NCBI RefSeq assembly: GCF_002899945.2
Contig: NZ_PPEG02000009.1
Span: 62,001 to 126,000 of the forward strand
Direction of reading: 5' to 3'
Length of the DNA: 64,000 nt
From: Chryseobacterium viscerum
Lineage (GTDB): Bacteria > Bacteroidota > Bacteroidia > Flavobacteriales > Weeksellaceae
In this document: positions 62,831-64,000 of the stretch, in pieces
Layout: each line of letters opens with the position of its first letter
Numbering within the stretch: position 1 is the first letter of the stretch
The notes under the pieces: model-generated
What the model saw: only the letters and a program-made list of their open reading frames with translations
What the model was told of the DNA's origin: nothing
Database searches by the model: none
Made by a program: the position numbers and the translations under genes

Positions 62831-63397
62831 ATGGCAGAAGTACAAGTACAAGAAAAAGGCGGCAAGGGCGGCAAGGTCCGTTCCAAGAAGCAAAACACCA
62901 GAGTCGATATGACTCCGATGGTGGACTTGGGTTTTCTATTGATTACCTTCTTTATGTTCACAACTACATTTAGTAAACCGAATGTTATGGACTTAGGTCT
63001 TCCGGCTAAACCAAAACCAGATGCTCCTAAACCTCCACCAACAGAAATTAAACTTTCTAACTCAATTTCTATCTTATTAGGAAAAAACAATAGAGTTTTT
63101 TGGCACCAACAGGATGCTAGTTCTTTGAACGACCAAACTCTTTTGGAAACTACTCTTGATAGAGAAGGAATTAGAAAAGTAATTCAGCAGGCAAAATCTA
63201 GAGCTGTAGATCAAAGTAAATTTACGGTGATCATTAAGCCAACTGATGATGCTGTATATAAGAACTTTGTTGATATTCTTGACGAAATGGCAATTACCAA
63301 AAGCGAGCAGTATGGTGTTACTGATTTGAAGCCTTGGGAAAAAGCTATTTATGAAAAGAAAATAGGAGGTGCTGCTGCACCTGCTGCTACAAAGTAA
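62831..63397 (+). CDS. exbD: ExbD/TolR-family protein, second copy in the operon
   Basis: 188 residues. The helix LGFLLITFFMFTTTF is preceded by the functional Asp in VDMTPMVD. It is close to the orphan at 40816-41343 (KPNVMDLGLPAK, FTVIIKPTDDA, YGVTDLKPWE shared). The N-terminus is Gly/Lys-rich and the C-terminus Ala-rich. It sits 29 nt before tonB. Confidence 0.93.
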   Translation: MAEVQVQEKGGKGGKVRSKKQNTRVDMTPMVDLGFLLITFFMFTTTFSKPNVMDLGLPAKPKPDAPKPPPTEIKLSNSISILLGKNNRVFWHQQDASSLNDQTLLETTLDREGIRKVIQQAKSRAVDQSKFTVIIKPTDDAVYKNFVDILDEMAITKSEQYGVTDLKPWEKAIYEKKIGGAAAPAATK

Positions 63398-63426
63398 TTT
63401 AACCATAAAATTGTTATATATAATCT

Positions 63427-64000
63427 ATGGCAGATGAAAATGTATACGGTCAGAATCTTACTTTAGACGAGATCGTATTTGAAAATAGAAACAAGGAATA
63501 TGGTGCCTATGATCTTAGACATCAGTATCCTAGACTTTTAACTAAGTCTTTTATTATAGGAACAGCATTATTCCTTTTGGCAGCTTTGTCTCCGTTCATC
63601 TATCTTACGATCAAGAATCTTACGGCTCCACCTAAACAAGAAGTGAAGGCAGATCTAGTAGATATTCTTGAAGAAGATCCGATTATCGAGCAGCCTAAAG
63701 AAGAAGAACCACCTCCACCACCTCCACCAAAGGAAGAGGAGAAAATTGAGGTGATTCAGAACGTAGTTCCTGAGCCTGTAAAAGCTCCGAAAATTGAAAC
63801 TCCACCACCACCGATTACAAAACAGTTGGAAACTACAACTGGTTTGAATAATCAGGAGGGGGTAAAAGCTCCGGCTTATACGCCACCACCACCACCACCA
63901 TCTACAGGTACTAAAGCTAGTACTGTAGAAGTGAAAACGAATAACCCGAACGAGATCTATAAAGATGTTGACCAGTCTGCAGAATATCCTGGAGGAATGG
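63427..64000 (+). CDS. tonB: TonB energy transducer (partial, C-terminus beyond window)
   Basis: The first 191 codons are present. A cytoplasmic N-terminus (LDEIVFENRNKEYGAYDLR, a common opening of Bacteroidota TonB) leads to a membrane helix (FIIGTALFLLAALSPFIYL, about 42-60) and a Pro/Glu/Lys-rich periplasmic spacer with several PPPPPP runs. The C-terminal domain that touches outer-membrane receptors would start near the right edge (SAEYPGGM). It takes energy from the ExbB/ExbD complex just upstream. Confidence 0.95.
   Translation, partial: MADENVYGQNLTLDEIVFENRNKEYGAYDLRHQYPRLLTKSFIIGTALFLLAALSPFIYLTIKNLTAPPKQEVKADLVDILEEDPIIEQPKEEEPPPPPPPKEEEKIEVIQNVVPEPVKAPKIETPPPPITKQLETTTGLNNQEGVKAPAYTPPPPPPSTGTKASTVEVKTNNPNEIYKDVDQSAEYPGGM

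Overview
The window is AT-rich chromosomal DNA from a member of the Bacteroidota, most likely Chryseobacterium or a close Weeksellaceae relative. Supporting signs are four giant surface proteins ending in the gliding-motility-associated (type IX secretion, sorting type B) C-terminal domain, many exact TAnnTTTG -7 promoter boxes with little Shine-Dalgarno signal, the ExbB-ExbD-ExbD-TonB cluster, a DUF177-rpmF-accB-accC cluster, and a small peptide with the leader typical of Chryseobacterium 'bacteriocin-like' peptides. No rRNA, tRNA, IS element, prophage or CRISPR array was seen.

Layout. 1-11.8 kb: four tandem minus-strand paralogues of about 940 to 1115 residues, exported cell-surface proteins (the first runs off the left edge). 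12-16.3 kb: housekeeping genes tsf, accA and gltX plus one small exported protein. 16.7-18.1 kb: a MACPF-domain lipoprotein with three C-terminal aromatic repeats. 18.3-28.1 kb: a surface-glycan region with three plus-strand glycosyltransferases facing a minus-strand operon of rocD followed by six glycan genes. 28.2-37.8 kb: an unknown secreted protein, accC, accB, rpmF, DUF177, pdxA, ribE, a NtrY-like histidine kinase, trmN6, an FtsE-like ATPase and rpmH. 38-47 kb: nrnA, patatin, alpha/beta hydrolase, an orphan exbD, a DsbD-like reductase, a thioredoxin-peroxiredoxin fusion, an ECF sigma factor and tilS. 47-50.1 kb: an OmpA lipoprotein and an HTTM membrane protein with its small partner. 50.1-51.3 kb: a gene-poor stretch holding two small genes, one coding for a six-cysteine knottin-like peptide. 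51.3-57.8 kb: O-methyltransferase, NlpC/P60 peptidase, DUF1648, cupin, waaA, then a glycosyltransferase and acyltransferase set and a lipocalin-like lipoprotein. 58-64 kb: leuS with an extra domain, then exbB-exbD-exbD-tonB (tonB cut by the right edge).

How the parts fit. Much of the window serves the envelope: type IX-sorted surface proteins, glycan and LPS synthesis (glycosyltransferases, deacetylase, acyltransferase, Kdo transferase), envelope redox proteins, lipoproteins, and the proton-driven TonB energising complex. Fatty-acid precursor supply (accA, accB, accC) and tRNA charging or modification (gltX, leuS, tilS, trmN6) fill in between.

Most interesting points: (1) a 50-residue peptide at 50983-51135 with a Gly-Ala leader and the cysteine spacing C-x5-C-x5-CC-x4-C-x6-C of inhibitor cystine knots; (2) a decayed copy of the tilS 3' end beside dsbD, showing that the sigma factor and thioredoxin genes were inserted between tilS and dsbD; (3) the MACPF lipoprotein, a candidate antibacterial pore former; (4) an AT-rich 84-codon insertion in leuS; (5) a perfect 26-bp palindrome upstream of an orphan exbD.
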